DNA from: Sacculina carcini | Lineage: Eukaryota > Arthropoda > Thecostraca > Sacculinidae | NCBI GenBank assembly: GCA_916048095.2 | Contig: OU696571.1 | Coordinates: 7,448,001-7,512,000 of the forward strand | Direction of reading: 5' to 3' | DNA: 64,000 bases | Part shown: positions 1 through 10,336 of the stretch, piece by piece | Numbering within the stretch: position 1 is the stretch's first letter | Layout of the letters: each line of letters opens with the position of its first letter | Position numbers and translations under genes: made by a program | The notes under the pieces: generated by a model | Databases searched by the model: none | Told to the model about the DNA's origin: nothing | Seen by the model: only the letters and a program-made list of their open reading frames with translations

Positions 1-148
1 TTACAATTAGCAGAAACAGATGGTGACATATTTAAATTAGGTTTAGGTGAAGAACACTTAGCGGTAAGACGAGAATGAGGATGACAAGTAGAATCGTTGT
101 CGCTGGAGGAGGACGAGACTGGAAGATCTGGCTGGTCATTGGTCGGGT
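1..148 (-). other. Left-edge flank of a non-LTR element
   Basis: This stretch lies downstream (in minus-strand sense) of the ORF1 that ends at 149. One minus-strand frame stays open to the window edge and is serine/proline-rich, which would fit the start of an ORF2 whose body lies outside the window. Nothing diagnostic (no endonuclease or RT motif) is visible, so this is a guess from position only. Confidence 0.3.
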
Positions 149-1432
149 CTAGTTTCCCGGACGGCAGTCATCGATGGTCTGAGTGCGATGGAAGACCCGA
201 GTTCTCGCCGAGATTAGGCACGGGCACGCCGGGTCGAAGGATGAGTGGCTGGCGTTGCTACGACCAGCTCGCACACAGTTAGTGCATTTGCGCGCATCCT
301 TCAGAGAACACGATTTGGTGGCGTGTTTGCCAGCACACCAGCCACAAGTGTTCTCGCGGGCCTGGCACTTGTCAGCCATGTGACCGTGGCGCTGGCACTT
401 GGCACAGCGAGTGACCCAGTAGCGGTCGTGCACCACACATCGACGGTCACCCAGGTACAGGTATCCTGACTTCATCACGGTATCCCGGATGGCAGGAGAG
501 ACGGCAACAACAACAGTCTTGGTGTGACCAGCAGACTTTCTCGAGAACAGCACCTTGAAGTTGGATGGGTGCGTCATAGCCGCTTTGACTCCGTCATTTT
601 TGCGGCACACACAGTCAAAGATCTCGCTATCAGCGATGTCAGAACTGACCGATGTTATGGTCAGTTTTGGAACCATTTTGCCACGGCAGGAGGCATTGAG
701 CTGTGTGTCAGTTTTCATGACCAGCATGGCATTGTCGGCAGCTTTAGAGTCAGGAAGACTCACTTTGATGGCGCCACGTTTTGTTGTTCGCATCTTGATT
801 ACAGGAACAGATTTGAGGGCCTCAGACACACGTTTCTTGTCGACTGGAGCAATGTCTTGGGAGTGAACGATTATTTCACGTGTCACTGCCTGCGCGTATG
901 ACCGCGGATGTTGAACAGGCATCAGAGGCCGAGTGGGCACCAGTGGCGGCTTCGGCAGCAGTGGCGGAGTCGGCAACAGTGGCGGAGTCGGCATCAGTGG
1001 CGGAGTTGTTGACAGCAGCGGAGGCTTTGGTTAAGTAATTCGTTGCAGCTGGGCCTTGATTTCGCTGACGGTCTTAGTCAGCTGCACCAGAGATTGCTTC
1101 TCGGTCGATGAAGATTGGAACATGTCCACCATGGTTTGTTTGTCGGCGGTTGTTATGCCGACAAGGCTGTCCAGCCACTCCTGCATTTCTGCAGTGTTGC
1201 AATGACGAGCAAGAGAGCAATCCTCACAAGTGAAGGATGCTCTGGTGGTGAAATAATTCATGGCCAAATATTTCGGCATTCGGCTGCATCTCACATGCAC
1301 GTACATTGTGCATTGTGAACAACACAACGCACAGGTGGTAACGGCCATTTTGCACATGGCACAAGTTGAGTCGTCAGGAGGGGGATCAGCGCGGGAGGGT
1401 TGAAGCCCGGCAGGCTTGGTCATCGCGACCAT
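149..1432 (-). pseudogene. Non-LTR retrotransposon ORF1 (PHD-like finger plus CCHC knuckles), one in-frame stop
   Basis: Nucleic-acid-binding ORF1 protein of a non-LTR retrotransposon. The N-terminal part (1031-1432) has a cysteine/histidine pattern of PHD-finger type: CAMC, CALCC-x2-C, then YVHVRC and TCEDC. The C-terminal part (149-994) has CAKCQRHGHMADKC (CX2CX4HX4C) followed by further CX2C pairs, the usual retrotransposon knuckle array. The two parts are in the same frame and separated only by a TAA at 1031-1033 (minus strand) and a proline/leucine-rich linker that keeps reading in frame on both sides. This is therefore one ORF of about 425 codons with a nonsense codon, not two genes. 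ORF2 would lie to the left, beyond the window. PHD fingers are known in ORF1 of several non-LTR clades; I cannot assign the clade. Confidence 0.75.
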
Positions 1433-1460
1433 GACGAGCGCGATAAGATCTCAGGCAAAC

Positions 1461-1816
1461 GCTCACACACACGCACACACAGACACACGGTTCGAACACA
1501 TACACACACGCACAAACACAGGCACACACGCACACAAACACGCACACACAGACACACAGTCACACGGCTCACACACGCACAAACACAGGCACACGCGCAC
1601 ACACACGCGACCCGAGCACTGAGGGCCCTCCCCAACACAGGGGGACGCGCCAGGCACACACGCACACACACACACGGAGAGTCGGGCCAGGCACAGAATT
1701 TAGCACCTAGCCGCGAAACCTCAACCACTATCAGCAGCACAAATCACCACGAAAACGCAAATAGCCGGAGCGACACAAAAACACATCCGCACAGGACAAT
1801 CTCTCAAACAAGAGTG

Positions 1817-1857
<41 letters not shown>
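1461..1857. repeat. Imperfect then perfect (AC)n microsatellite
   Basis: From 1461 to about 1685 the sequence is a degenerate CACA-rich tract interspersed with CGCAC and AACAC variants. From 1819 to 1857 it is a pure (AC)n run. The pure run directly abuts the first copy of a duplicated RT fragment, and a shorter (AC)n run at 2378-2402 abuts the second. Long open frames here encode only Thr/His or Cys/Val alternation and are not genes. Confidence 0.9.
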
Positions 1858-1860
<3 letters not shown>

Positions 1861-2377
1861 GTTAATGTCAATGTTGGTCCGATAATGTTCTTGGTTTATA
1901 TCAATCAAATGACGAAAGGAATAGGAAGTTATGTCAACATGTTTGCGGATGACATGAAGATGTTAAAAAAGTCACAGATCAAGCCAGCTGTGAGGAATTG
2001 CAGGAGGACTTGCACACACTTTCTGAATGGAGTGACAAATGGGGCATGGCTTTTAATGCTAGCAAGTGTCACGTGATGAAATTTGGCAGAAGTGAATGCA
2101 GAGCGTCGATGTGTTATACGTTGGGCGATCACAGTCTACATACGGTCAACGTTGAACGAGACTTGGGTGTCACAGTTGATCAAACACTGTCGCCGGAGAG
2201 GCATATTACAAGAATAGTGAATGCGGCCTTCAGAACAATAAAGAATGTTAGAGCTTCATTTAATCACTTGGATGAAGAGATAATAAGGAAATTGATGATG
2301 AGTATTATTAGGCCACCATTGGAATACGCTGTAGTAATATGGGCTCCGCACAAGAAAAATCATATAGCAAGAATAGA
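1858..2377 (+). pseudogene. CR1-like reverse transcriptase fragment, duplicate copy 1
   Basis: Fragment of a non-LTR reverse transcriptase. Visible motifs are MFLVYINQM, the catalytic-box remnant FADDMKML, and the region following the palm (TLSEWSDKWGMAFN, LGVTVDQTLSPERHI). It starts right after an (AC)n run and stops at AATAGAGA, where a new (AC)n run begins. It is almost the same sequence as 2403-2922, shifted by 545 bp. It differs in an A run (six A at about 1965-1970), which breaks its frame; the other copy has seven. The motifs resemble the CR1-like element at 61022-63378, so the two probably belong to one family. Confidence 0.8.
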
Positions 2378-2402
2378 GACACACACACACACACACACAC
2401 AC

Positions 2403-3279
2403 AATGTTAATGTCAATGTTGGTCCGATAATGTTCTTGGTTTATATCAATCAAATGACGAAAGGAATAGGAAGTTATGTCAACATGTTTGCGGATGACAT
2501 GAAGATGTTAAAAAAAGTCACAGATCAAGCCAGCTGTGAGGAATTGCAGGAGGACTTGCACACACTTTCTGAATGGAGTGACAAATGGGGCATGGCTTTT
2601 AATGCTAGCAAGTGTCACGTGATGAAATTTGGCAGAAGTGAATGCAGAGCGTCGATGTGTTATACGTTGGGCGATCACAGTCTACATACGGTCAACGTTG
2701 AACGAGACTTGGGTGTCACAGTTGATCAAACACTGTCGCCGGAGAGGCATATTACAAGAATAGTGAATGCGGCCTTCAGAACAATAAAGAATGTTAGAGC
2801 TTCATTTAATCACTTGGATGAAGAGATAATAAGGAAATTGATGATGAGTATTATTAGGCCACCATTGGAATACGCTGTAGTAATATGGGCTCCGCACAAG
2901 AAAAATCATATAGCAAGAATAGAGAAAGTACAACGAGTAGCAACCAAGTTAGTAGGAAAATTGAGGACATTAACTTATGAGGAGAGGCTAGAGAGAGTTG
3001 GGTTACCTACATTAGCGATGAGAAGATTTTAGGGGTGATTTAGTAAACGTTTTTAAGCATAACATTGGCAAAGACAAACTGGATAGAAAAGGTTGGGTAA
3101 TTTGTAGTGAGAGAGATAGAAGGGGACACAATAAATGCCTTAGGCAGACCAGAGTGGTTAGGGATATAAATGAATATAGTTTCCCAAAAAGGTGTATCGA
3201 CGTTTGGAATAGTCTAGAAAAGGAGGTAGTGAAATCAAGTAGTATTGGACAATTTAAGCGTAGATTAGACAATAGTGGG
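2403..3279 (+). pseudogene. CR1-like reverse transcriptase C-terminal part, duplicate copy 2, interrupted by gypsy element 1
   Basis: Second copy of the duplicated RT segment, continuing beyond the point where copy 1 ends. It reads through FADDMKMLKKVTDQ, the thumb-like region and the conserved C-terminal block LTYEERLERVGLPTLAMRRF. A stop appears at 3030-3032 inside a T run; in the next frame the typical CR1 tail follows (GDLVNVFKHN, WNSLEKEV). The coding sequence is cut at 3279 by the LTR of gypsy element 1 and resumes at 9779. The element lacks its 5' half here, as is common for 5'-truncated non-LTR insertions. Confidence 0.82.
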
Positions 3280-3750
3280 TGTGGCGTGTCATGCATATTA
3301 TATTTATTATATTCATGTGTGTATATATAAATGTGTGTATATTTAAATGTGTATGCGTGCGCGTATGCGTTTATATGTATGTGCCGCACGTGTTTGTATG
3401 TTTGTGTGGCATGCCTTCCAGAATGTTCGGTGTAGGTTAGGTGACGTGTGTCTACGTACAACCAGCAAACACGCTTGTTGCATGTGTATACGTGTGCGTA
3501 TGTGTCTCTATGTATGTGCCGCATGTGTCTGTATGTTTGTGTGGCATGCGTTCTAGAATATTCCATGTAGGTTAGGTGACGTGTGTGTGCGTGTTAGCTT
3601 GCGAAAATAGTTCAGCCAATCACAGTAGCCTACGTGCTGGCGTGATCACATAGCTACCAATCGGGTGGTTACATTTGTCTTTTACTATTGCCTGGCCAAT
3701 TGTGTTCCAATGTTCATACGCGGTCCGGTCGATGCACACGCACGGCCAAG

Positions 3751-3760
3751 TATATTTAAG
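3751..3760 (+). promoter_or_regulatory. TATA-like box of gypsy element 1 LTR
   Basis: TATATTTAAG sits in a locally GC-rich context, followed about 30 bp on by a candidate initiator (GGGCAGTTGGACTGG). The same sequence is at 9108-9117 in the 3' LTR. Position and sequence suggest the RNA polymerase II start of the genomic transcript near 3785; no direct evidence. Confidence 0.5.
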
Positions 3761-3930
3761 TCCCGTCGCCTCGGTGCGCGGGCAGTTGGACTGGGACTTT
3801 GGCAATAGCTTGACTGACAGGGCTACTCTCTGTGTCTCGCTCGCCTTGTGTCAGTTCGACCCGAGCATCGTCCGACACATTGTGTTGGACAACGTGCTCG
3901 TTGCGATTGCCGCGCATTGGCCTAGGATAT

Positions 3931-4316
3931 TACCTGTATTACTTGTAACGGTGCAGTAGCTGTTTCAGTGGAGGACTCGCTACACCACTGTTACGGAATT
4001 CTGTGCCGCGGCCTTCGTGCCGAGGTTTTGCTGGTCTCCGGCCTTTGATATTTATTGCGCGATTATTACCTGTATTATTTGTAACGGTGCAGTAGCTGTT
4101 TCAGTGGAGGACTCGCTACACCACTTTTACGGAATTCTGTGCCGCGGCCTTCGTGCCGAGGTTTTGCTGGTCTCCGGCCTTTGATATTTATTGCGCGATT
4201 ATTACCTGTATTATTTGTAACGGTGCAGTAGCTGTTTCAGTGGAGGACTCGCTACACCACTTTTACGGAATTCTGTGCCGCGGCCTTCGTGCCGAGGTTT
4301 TGCTGGTCTCCGGCCT
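3931..4316 (+). repeat. 136-bp tandem repeat inside the LTR (about 2.8 copies)
   Basis: Units start at 3931, 4067 and 4203, each opening TACCTGTATTA and containing CGGTGCAGTAGCTGTTTCAG and GGAATTCTGTGCCGCGGCC. The last copy is partial. The same array is in the 3' LTR at 9288-9673. If transcription starts near 3785, the array lies in R/U5, so it would form part of the 5' leader. Confidence 0.9.
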
Positions 4317-4419
4317 TGTTATATTCTATGTACTATTGTTACTGTGTATTTATAATATATCTGCTGTGCTACACCGCTCTTTGTTATGTGCGCGCTCTGA
4401 ATGAGCTTCGCGTAACAAG

Positions 4420-4430
4420 TGGTGACCCCG
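4420..4430 (+). promoter_or_regulatory. Primer binding site, tRNA-Trp type
   Basis: TGGTGACCCCG begins two bases after the 5' LTR. It is complementary to the 3' end of eukaryotic tRNA-Trp including CCA. tRNA-Trp priming is typical of the CsRn1/Kabuki clade. Confidence 0.75.
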
Positions 4431-4622
4431 TATTTTATCAGTATTGTACTCGTATTATATAAGTACTGTATTATTATAGAGTCGTGTAGTTTTCAGTAGC
4501 GTTACGTACCGTTGATTAGCTCTCGTTCGTAGTTTGTAGCTAGTTCGCGGTTTGTAGCTAGTTCGCAGTTGTGGCTCATTCGCTTGCAGTTATTGCCGCT
4601 TACTCTCGCATACTAACCCAGC

Positions 4623-5474
4623 ATGGACGGTGAAGTGAAATCAGACGCGGTGTCTGTTCCTGCCGTCATGGGTCCACCACCCCCATTCGTGGAAAACGAC
4701 CCAAGTGTGTGGATAATTCAGCTGGATTTATATTTTGCCAGAGCAAATATTAGGCAAGAAACTCTTCGTTTCCAAACAGCCGCATCGCTTCTGCCGCCGC
4801 ATCATGTCCGTGAGTTTATAGATCTCATTCGTAAACCACCTGCAGACGCCTATACGCAGTTGTGCAACGCTCTACAGTCGCGACTGGGCGCGACGAATGA
4901 GCAGAAATTGCGTACGGTGCTGGAACAGCAGGAATTAGGCGACCGGCGGCCCAGTCAGTTTCTCCGTCACTTGCATGACCTGACAGCGCCGTATATTTCT
5001 GACAGCGAATCGCCACTGGTACGGCAAATATTTTTGAAGGCGATGCCAGATGCTGTCGCTCCATTCCTGCAATTTTTGCCACCGGAGACGCCGCTAGAAA
5101 CCCTGGCTGGCACAGCGGATCGAGTGTTGACTGCACTGCCGAGTGCTAGCCTTGCAATTAACGCAGTGAGTCCACCTGAGCACGGCTGCAATTGCGCTAA
5201 AGATCTGGCTGAAATGCGACAGTGTTTGAACCAGCTGCAGCGCCAAGTCAGCAAGCTCGCAGTGCGGCGGACTGCCTCGCCAGCCTCGCAACAGGTGCCG
5301 TCTCGCGTAACCAGGCACAAATCTCCGCGACCGGTAAAGTCTCGGTCGCACTCTGTGGCAAAAGACGAGGAATCCACCACAGATGGTGAGAGGACCAACC
5401 TTTGTTGGTATCATTACAATTTCGGCGAGAAAGCGCGCTCGTGCGAAAAACATTGCAGGCATTATTTAAACTGA
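4623..5474 (+). CDS. gag: Gag of gypsy element 1 (CHCC zinc finger)
   Basis: Structural polyprotein of 283 residues that would form the cytoplasmic retrotransposon particle. The start ATG at 4623 is the first one in a frame that fits the family. The N-terminal half contains the capsid-like region with [14 protein letters not shown] and the conserved [15 protein letters not shown] block. After a basic, serine/arginine-rich linker the C-terminus ends in [18 protein letters not shown], a CX2HX9CX3C finger. That CHCC order is the hallmark of CsRn1-type Gag and differs from the usual CCHC. The last codons TTA AAC are part of a slippery heptamer and the stop TGA follows at once, so readthrough into pol is by -1 frameshifting. 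The reading frame is intact. Confidence 0.9.
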   Translation: MDGEVKSDAVSVPAVMGPPPPFVENDPSVWIIQLDLYFARANIRQETLRFQTAASLLPPHHVREFIDLIRKPPADAYTQLCNALQSRLGATNEQKLRTVLEQQELGDRRPSQFLRHLHDLTAPYISDSESPLVRQIFLKAMPDAVAPFLQFLPPETPLETLAGTADRVLTALPSASLAINAVSPPEHGCNCAKDLAEMRQCLNQLQRQVSKLAVRRTASPASQQVPSRVTRHKSPRPVKSRSHSVAKDEESTTDGERTNLCWYHYNFGEKARSCEKHCRHYLN

Positions 5475-8400
5475 TCCCGAGAGGAGAATGTCTGCCAAAT
5501 TCTTCTCTCGCAACCATCGCAGGCAGCCACAAAAATTCACTGTTTTTCATCCGGGACCAGGTATCAAGCATTTCCTTTTTGATAGACACCGGGGCGCAGT
5601 ATAGTATCGTGTCAACGCGTCATTATCCATCCAGTGACAAGTCTTCATTGTGTCTGCAAGCGGTCAATAACAGTGCTATACGCACACATGGTTCTAAAAC
5701 GCTCACAGTATCACTCGGTCTGCGTAGAAATTTTCCGTGGACATTTATCTTAGCTGATATTGACATATCGATAATCGGGTGTGATTTCCTTTCGCATCAT
5801 GATATTAGCGTTAACCCAAGAAAGTGCGAGCTTATCGATAATACCACGCAGCTCAAGGTTCGCGGTTCTGGTTCACATGCGCCTTTGCTGATCTCCGTGT
5901 CCATGTCTGGTCACCATGAGAACTACCAGGCCATTGTCAAAGAATTCCCAGAGCTTTTGTCGCCTTCCGTCACTTCTGACGTTTCGAAACACGGTGTTTT
6001 TCACCGAATTCATACACATGGTAAGCCTGTGTTTTGTCGACCTCGAAAACTTGATTCTGCTAGGCTGAAAATTGCCAAAGCGGAGTTTGAAAAGATGCTG
6101 GCACAGGGTATAATACGACCGAGTAACAGTCCTTATGCATCGGCACTCCATCTTGTTCCGAAACGGGCATCTTCCGATTGGCGGCCTTGTGGAGATTATA
6201 GAGCTCTGAACAGAGTAACAACTCCGGACAGATACCCAGTGCCGTATCTGCAAGATTTTTCTGCAGCATTACATGGTTCGACTGTATTTTCGAAGATTGA
6301 CCTGGTCAAAGCGTTTTTCCAGATTCCTGTACACCCGGACGACATACACAAAACGGCAATCACCACGCCATTTGGTTCTTTCGAAATGTTGCGGATGCCG
6401 TTTGGATTGCGTAATAGCGCGCAGTCAATGCAACGTCTGTTGGACTCAGTACTCCGAGGCTTAAATTTCATATTCGTGTACATAGACGACATCTTGATAG
6501 CCAGCAAAAACGAGGCAGACCACCGGTCGCATCTACACACAGTTCTCAGTCGTTTGCGCGCACACGGCATCAAAATAAACATAGACAAATGCGTGTTTGG
6601 CAAGCCGGAATTGACTTTTCTCGGCCACACGATAAATAAGGGCGGCATACTTCCACAGCACGACGCAGTGAAAGCTATAATCGAATTTCCTCTTCCAAAA
6701 ACGCACGAGCAACTGCGTAGGTACTTGGGCATGGTAAATTTTTACCACCGTTTTTTGCCTCATGCAGCTTCACTTCTTGCTCCCTTACACAAGCTGATAA
6801 CAAATCATGCAAAAAAATCCAAGGTTCCTGTCATATGGACAAACGAGGCTACAGATGCATTTGACAAGTCAAAAAACGCACTTAGCGAAGCCGCGTCGTT
6901 GCATCATCAGAATGACTCCGCGCAATTAGCTCTTTTCACAGATGCCAGTGATTCCGGGATTGGTGCAGTTTTGCAGCAATGTAGTCACGGTGAGTGGCAG
7001 CCACTGGCTTTTTGGTCGAAACAGCTGACTTCAGCTCAAGCCAACTACAGTGCGTTCGGTAAAGAAGTGCTAGCCGTGTATTTATCCGTTCGACATTTCC
7101 GTCAGTATCTAGAAGGTCGAGATTTCACCATATTTACCGACCATAAGCCGCTGACGCACGCGATCCGCACTCCCACACACAACCACTCACCGAGAGAACA
7201 GCGCCATTTAGACTACATACTACAGTTCACTGCAGATGTGCGTCATATAAGCGGCAAGGACAATGTGGTCTCTGATGCGTTATCTAGAGTAAGCGCCGTG
7301 TCTTCAACCATTGACATAGACTCGCTGTCAAAACAGCAGCAAGCAGATACTGAACTGCAAGAACTTTTACAAAACGAGTCAACCAGCTTGAAACTGGAGT
7401 GGCAGAATTTTCCTGCAGTTTCCAAAAACAAAATTCTGTGCGATATTTCAACCGGAACACCGCGACCCTTGGTGCCAACCAAAATGCGTCAGGATGTTTT
7501 CCGTATCTTGCACAGTCTTTCCCATCCAGGTCGAGCTGCAACTTTGAAGCTCGTATCCGAAAGATATGTCTGGCCCAACATGCGACAAGATATCGTTACT
7601 TGGACCAAACAGTGCGCACATTGTCAAACATGTAAGATCACCAGACATAATCGTTCACCAGTCGGACAATTTGAGCTGCCCTCGCGCCGGTTTCAGAATG
7701 TGCACGTAGACATAGTAGGCCCACTTCCGTGCTCTAATGGTCACCAATATATTTTGACAGTGATTGACAGGTTTACACGCTGGCCAGAAGCATGCCCTAT
7801 TCCTGACATATCGGCCGATACGGTAGCACGATATTTTATTTCAACTTGGGTGTCACGTTTCGGTGTCCCCGAGAGTATTGTCTCAGACAGGGGCACTCAA
7901 TTCACAAGCCACCTCTGGAGACAACTCAACAACTGCTTCGGATCTAACACGCGCTTGACAACGGCGTACAATCCGGCAGCCAACGGCCTAGTAGAACGGC
8001 TTCACCGCCAGCTCAAAGGCGCACTTCGGGGTTGTAGTGACTGGACAAACAGACTGCCAATAGTCCTGTTAGGTATTCGGTCCTGCATGAAATCACCTTT
8101 AAATTGTTCCTCCGCCGAGCTGGTATATGGTGCCAAATTGCGTTTACCAGGTGAATTGTTAAATAGACAACCACAATTGACTCACACATATTGTCAGTTT
8201 GCCAAACAATTGTCTGAACATTTCAGTGCTATCCGGCCACAGCAGACCCGTGCAGCTGAGACAGCAGTGTTCCACCTGCCCAGCTTGTCCGATGCAGATT
8301 TCGTGTTCGTGCGTCATGACGGCCACAGACGTCCGCTGCAGCCGGTGTACCAGGGGCCGTACAAGGTGGTGAAACGTACGCCAAAAACGTTCACTATTGA

Positions 8401-8620
8401 GCGGCATGGACACGAGGTGGTCGGCATTGATCGTCTGCGTCCAGCATTTCTGGAAAATGAGAATATTTCATCCGCTCCGGAGAACGACAGCTTCGTGCAT
8501 CAGGCAAAACAAAACTCCACCAAGATCACTCACACTCAGACGCACACCACACCACAATCCATTTTGTACCGTACCCGATCTGGCAGAGCTGTCAAACCTC
8601 CGGTTCGTTTCTCGCCATGA
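5402..8620 (+). CDS. pol: Pol of gypsy element 1 (PR-RT-RNase H-IN)
   Basis: Pol frame of 1072 codons, overlapping gag in the -1 frame. Pol-specific residues are read only after the slip site at 5465-5471, so the ATG at 5402 is not the true start. Domains in order: aspartic protease (DTGA, residues 62-65); reverse transcriptase (YIDD, 360-363); RNase H (TDAS, Asp514); integrase with an HHCC finger (CAHC near 739), a catalytic triad D770-D829-E865 (D-58-D-35-E) and a C-terminal GPF/Y-like module (GPYKVV, then RLRPAF). All catalytic residues are present and there is no internal stop, so the protein looks functional. Length and order are normal for Ty3/gypsy. The stop at 8618-8620 lies just before the polypurine tract. 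Confidence 0.93.
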   Translation: MLVSLQFRRESALVRKTLQALFKLIPRGECLPNSSLATIAGSHKNSLFFIRDQVSSISFLIDTGAQYSIVSTRHYPSSDKSSLCLQAVNNSAIRTHGSKTLTVSLGLRRNFPWTFILADIDISIIGCDFLSHHDISVNPRKCELIDNTTQLKVRGSGSHAPLLISVSMSGHHENYQAIVKEFPELLSPSVTSDVSKHGVFHRIHTHGKPVFCRPRKLDSARLKIAKAEFEKMLAQGIIRPSNSPYASALHLVPKRASSDWRPCGDYRALNRVTTPDRYPVPYLQDFSAALHGSTVFSKIDLVKAFFQIPVHPDDIHKTAITTPFGSFEMLRMPFGLRNSAQSMQRLLDSVLRGLNFIFVYIDDILIASKNEADHRSHLHTVLSRLRAHGIKINIDKCVFGKPELTFLGHTINKGGILPQHDAVKAIIEFPLPKTHEQLRRYLGMVNFYHRFLPHAASLLAPLHKLITNHAKKSKVPVIWTNEATDAFDKSKNALSEAASLHHQNDSAQLALFTDASDSGIGAVLQQCSHGEWQPLAFWSKQLTSAQANYSAFGKEVLAVYLSVRHFRQYLEGRDFTIFTDHKPLTHAIRTPTHNHSPREQRHLDYILQFTADVRHISGKDNVVSDALSRVSAVSSTIDIDSLSKQQQADTELQELLQNESTSLKLEWQNFPAVSKNKILCDISTGTPRPLVPTKMRQDVFRILHSLSHPGRAATLKLVSERYVWPNMRQDIVTWTKQCAHCQTCKITRHNRSPVGQFELPSRRFQNVHVDIVGPLPCSNGHQYILTVIDRFTRWPEACPIPDISADTVARYFISTWVSRFGVPESIVSDRGTQFTSHLWRQLNNCFGSNTRLTTAYNPAANGLVERLHRQLKGALRGCSDWTNRLPIVLLGIRSCMKSPLNCSSAELVYGAKLRLPGELLNRQPQLTHTYCQFAKQLSEHFSAIRPQQTRAAETAVFHLPSLSDADFVFVRHDGHRRPLQPVYQGPYKVVKRTPKTFTIERHGHEVVGIDRLRPAFLENENISSAPENDSFVHQAKQNSTKITHTQTHTTPQSILYRTRSGRAVKPPVRFSP
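5465..5471 (+). promoter_or_regulatory. -1 frameshift slippery heptamer at the gag/pol junction
   Basis: T_TTA_AAC in the gag frame, an exact X_XXY_YYZ site, directly followed by the gag stop TGA at 5472-5474. Slippage by -1 places ribosomes in the open pol frame. The same heptamer, again touching the gag stop, is present in gypsy element 2. Confidence 0.85.
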
Positions 8621-8623
8621 TCT

Positions 8624-8632
8624 AAGGGGGGG
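8624..8632 (+). promoter_or_regulatory. Polypurine tract of gypsy element 1
   Basis: AAGGGGGGG lies 4 bp before the 3' LTR start and would prime plus-strand DNA synthesis. Confidence 0.75.
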
Positions 8633-8636
8633 CTCA

Positions 8637-9774
8637 TGTGGCGTGTCATGCATATTATATTTATTATATTCATGTGTGTATATATAAATGTGTGTATATT
8701 TAAATGTGTATGCGTGCGCGTATGCGTTTATATGTATGTGCCGCACGTGTTTGTATGTTTGTGTGGCATGCCTTCCAGAATGTTCGGTGTAGGTTAGGTG
8801 ACGTGTGTCTACGTACAACCAGCAAACACGCTTGTTGCATGTGTATACGTGTGCGTATGTGTCTCTATGTATGTGCCGCATGTGTCTGTATGTTTGTGTG
8901 GCATGCGTTCTAGAATATTCCATGTAGGTTAGGTGACGTGTGTGTGCGTGTTAGCTTGCGAAAATAGTTCAGCCAATCACAGTAGCCTACGTGCTGGCGT
9001 GATCACATAGCTACCAATCGGGTGGTTACATTTGTCTTTTACTATTGCCTGGCCAATTGTGTTCCAATGTTCATACGCGGTCCGGTCGATGCACACGCAC
9101 GGCCAAGTATATTTAAGTCCCGTCGCCTCGGTGCGCGGGCAGTTGGACTGGGACTTTGGCAATAGCTTGACTGACAGGGCTACTCTCTGTGTCTCGCTCG
9201 CCTTGTGTCAGTTCGACCCGAGCATCGTCCGACACATTGTGTTGGACAACGTGCTCGTTGCGATTGCCGCGCATTGGCCTAGGATATTACCTGTATTACT
9301 TGTAACGGTGCAGTAGCTGTTTCAGTGGAGGACTCGCTACACCACTGTTACGGAATTCTGTGCCGCGGCCTTCGTGCCGAGGTTTTGCTGGTCTCCGGCC
9401 TTTGATATTTATTGCGCGATTATTACCTGTATTATTTGTAACGGTGCAGTAGCTGTTTCAGTGGAGGACTCGCTACACCACTTTTACGGAATTCTGTGCC
9501 GCGGCCTTCGTGCCGAGGTTTTGCTGGTCTCCGGCCTTTGATATTTATTGCGCGATTATTACCTGTATTATTTGTAACGGTGCAGTAGCTGTTTCAGTGG
9601 AGGACTCGCTACACCACTTTTACGGAATTCTGTGCCGCGGCCTTCGTGCCGAGGTTTTGCTGGTCTCCGGCCTTGTTATATTCTATGTACTATTGTTACT
9701 GTGTATTTATAATATATCTGCTGTGCTACACCGCTCTTTGTTATGTGCGCGCTCTGAATGAGCTTCGCGTAACA
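8637..9774 (+). repeat. 3' LTR of gypsy element 1
   Basis: Apparently identical copy of 3280-4417, shifted by 5357 bp, including the TATA-like box and the 136-bp array. It is followed by the second TGGG target duplicate and the resumed CR1-like coding end. Confidence 0.93.
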
Positions 9775-9878
9775 TGGGTTTGGAGACAGGACAGTCTGAG
9801 CCTTGCTCATCTCCTGTACACAACAACTAGTGAGTACAGCTAGTGAGTACAACTAGTGAGTACACACAAATACACACA

Positions 9879-9913
<35 letters not shown>
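9775..9913 (+). repeat. CR1-like 3' end: last codons, 13-bp tail repeats and (AC)n
   Basis: After the second TGGG the interrupted CR1-like frame resumes (FGDRTV then TGA). Next come three 13-bp tail repeats of AACTAGTGAGTAC type at 9825-9863 and an (AC)n run to 9913. Short tandem repeats at the 3' terminus are usual for CR1-group elements and mark the end of this insertion. Confidence 0.75.
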
Positions 9914-9918
<5 letters not shown>

Positions 9919-10270
9919 CGTTGAGCTTTATTATTATAGATAGATAGATATATACGCGTATGTGTGTTTAGTTCCAAATGTACTTCCAGGGACATCAACA
10001 TATTAAATAATGCAAAATTATACAATCACAGGCATAGTCTGTCGAGTGAAAACTTTTTGACAGACCGTTTCCAAAACAATATAACCTAAACAACAAAAAC
10101 TATAATTCATAGAAAGGATTACATGGTAGCGAAACCCTATGAATTATATAACTCCACATGTATTCGCTTGATTGGGAGACAACCCACCTGGCTGCCCTCT
10201 GGCTATACCAATGGAAACGCGCAATTTGTGCATAAATGTATGCCTGTGTGTATTCTGATCTCTCACTGAC
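9914..10270. other. GPHR downstream intron, no recognisable gene
   Basis: AT-rich sequence with a short GATA run near 9940. I searched both strands for the next GPHR exon (expected to follow exon 10271-10336) and saw none, so that exon must lie to the left of the window or beyond the retrotransposons. Confidence 0.6.
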
Positions 10271-10336
10271 CATCATTTGTGAGAAGAGCAGGACAATCAC
10301 ATTTGACGACTTGCTGCTCGATATTGCATGAAAAAA
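10271..10336 (-). CDS. GPHR: GPHR/GPR89 (Golgi pH regulator), third exon in window
   Basis: A 66-bp phase-0 exon encoding 22 residues, including AISSSKSSNVIVLL, a block very strongly conserved in Golgi pH regulator proteins. In minus-strand sense the acceptor is TTCAG at 10337-10341 and the donor GTCAGT starts at 10270. It joins the exon at 10926-11111 across a 589-bp intron without breaking frame. The segment starts a hydrophobic stretch (a membrane helix in the C-terminal half of the protein). GPHR is a multi-pass membrane protein of about 455 residues, described as an anion channel that acidifies the Golgi. Flanking frames made of CA-repeat translation are not part of the gene. Confidence 0.92.

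Larger units (their letters stand above)
3280..4417 (+). repeat. 5' LTR of gypsy element 1
   Basis: It begins TGTGGCG and ends GTAACA (TG...CA). It holds two diverged copies of a segment ending in GGTTAGGTGACGTGTGT (around 3383-3450 and 3518-3590), then a TATA-like box at 3751-3760, then a 136-bp tandem array at 3931-4316. At 1138 bp it is long for a gypsy LTR, largely because of these internal repeats. Confidence 0.93.
3280..9774 (+). mobile_element. Ty3/gypsy element 1, CsRn1/Kabuki-type, complete
   Basis: Full LTR retrotransposon of 6495 bp: 5' LTR 3280-4417, PBS 4420-4430, gag 4623-5474, pol to 8620, PPT 8624-8632, 3' LTR 8637-9774. The 4-bp target duplication TGGG is at 3276-3279 and 9775-9778. 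Clade evidence: the PBS matches the 3' end of tRNA-Trp, the gag finger is CHCC (CX2HX9CX3C) rather than CCHC, and the duplication is 4 bp, all features reported for CsRn1/Kabuki elements. No env-like ORF follows pol. The LTRs look identical (every open frame in one recurs exactly in the other at +5357), so the insertion is recent and the element may be active. It lies inside the C-terminal coding end of a CR1-like element. Confidence 0.93.

Noticed and set aside
1400-1885. Long Thr/His and Cys/Val open frames on both strands
   Set aside because: They are translations of (AC)n and related repeats; no start context, composition or motif of a real protein. The same applies around 11100-12137, 36700-37000, 38860-39160 and 63330-63750, apart from the GPHR exon blocks.
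3347-4404. Several short open frames repeated exactly at +5357
   Set aside because: They lie in the LTRs of gypsy element 1 and overlap on opposite strands; no protein family recognised.
8621-8636. Possible env gene after pol in any of the gypsy elements
   Set aside because: Only a few bases lie between pol and the polypurine tract in elements 1, 2, 4 and 5, and nothing env-like in element 3.
1-10270. Further GPHR exons left of 10271
   Set aside because: The expected next conserved block was not found in any minus-strand frame; the region is retrotransposon sequence and low-complexity DNA.
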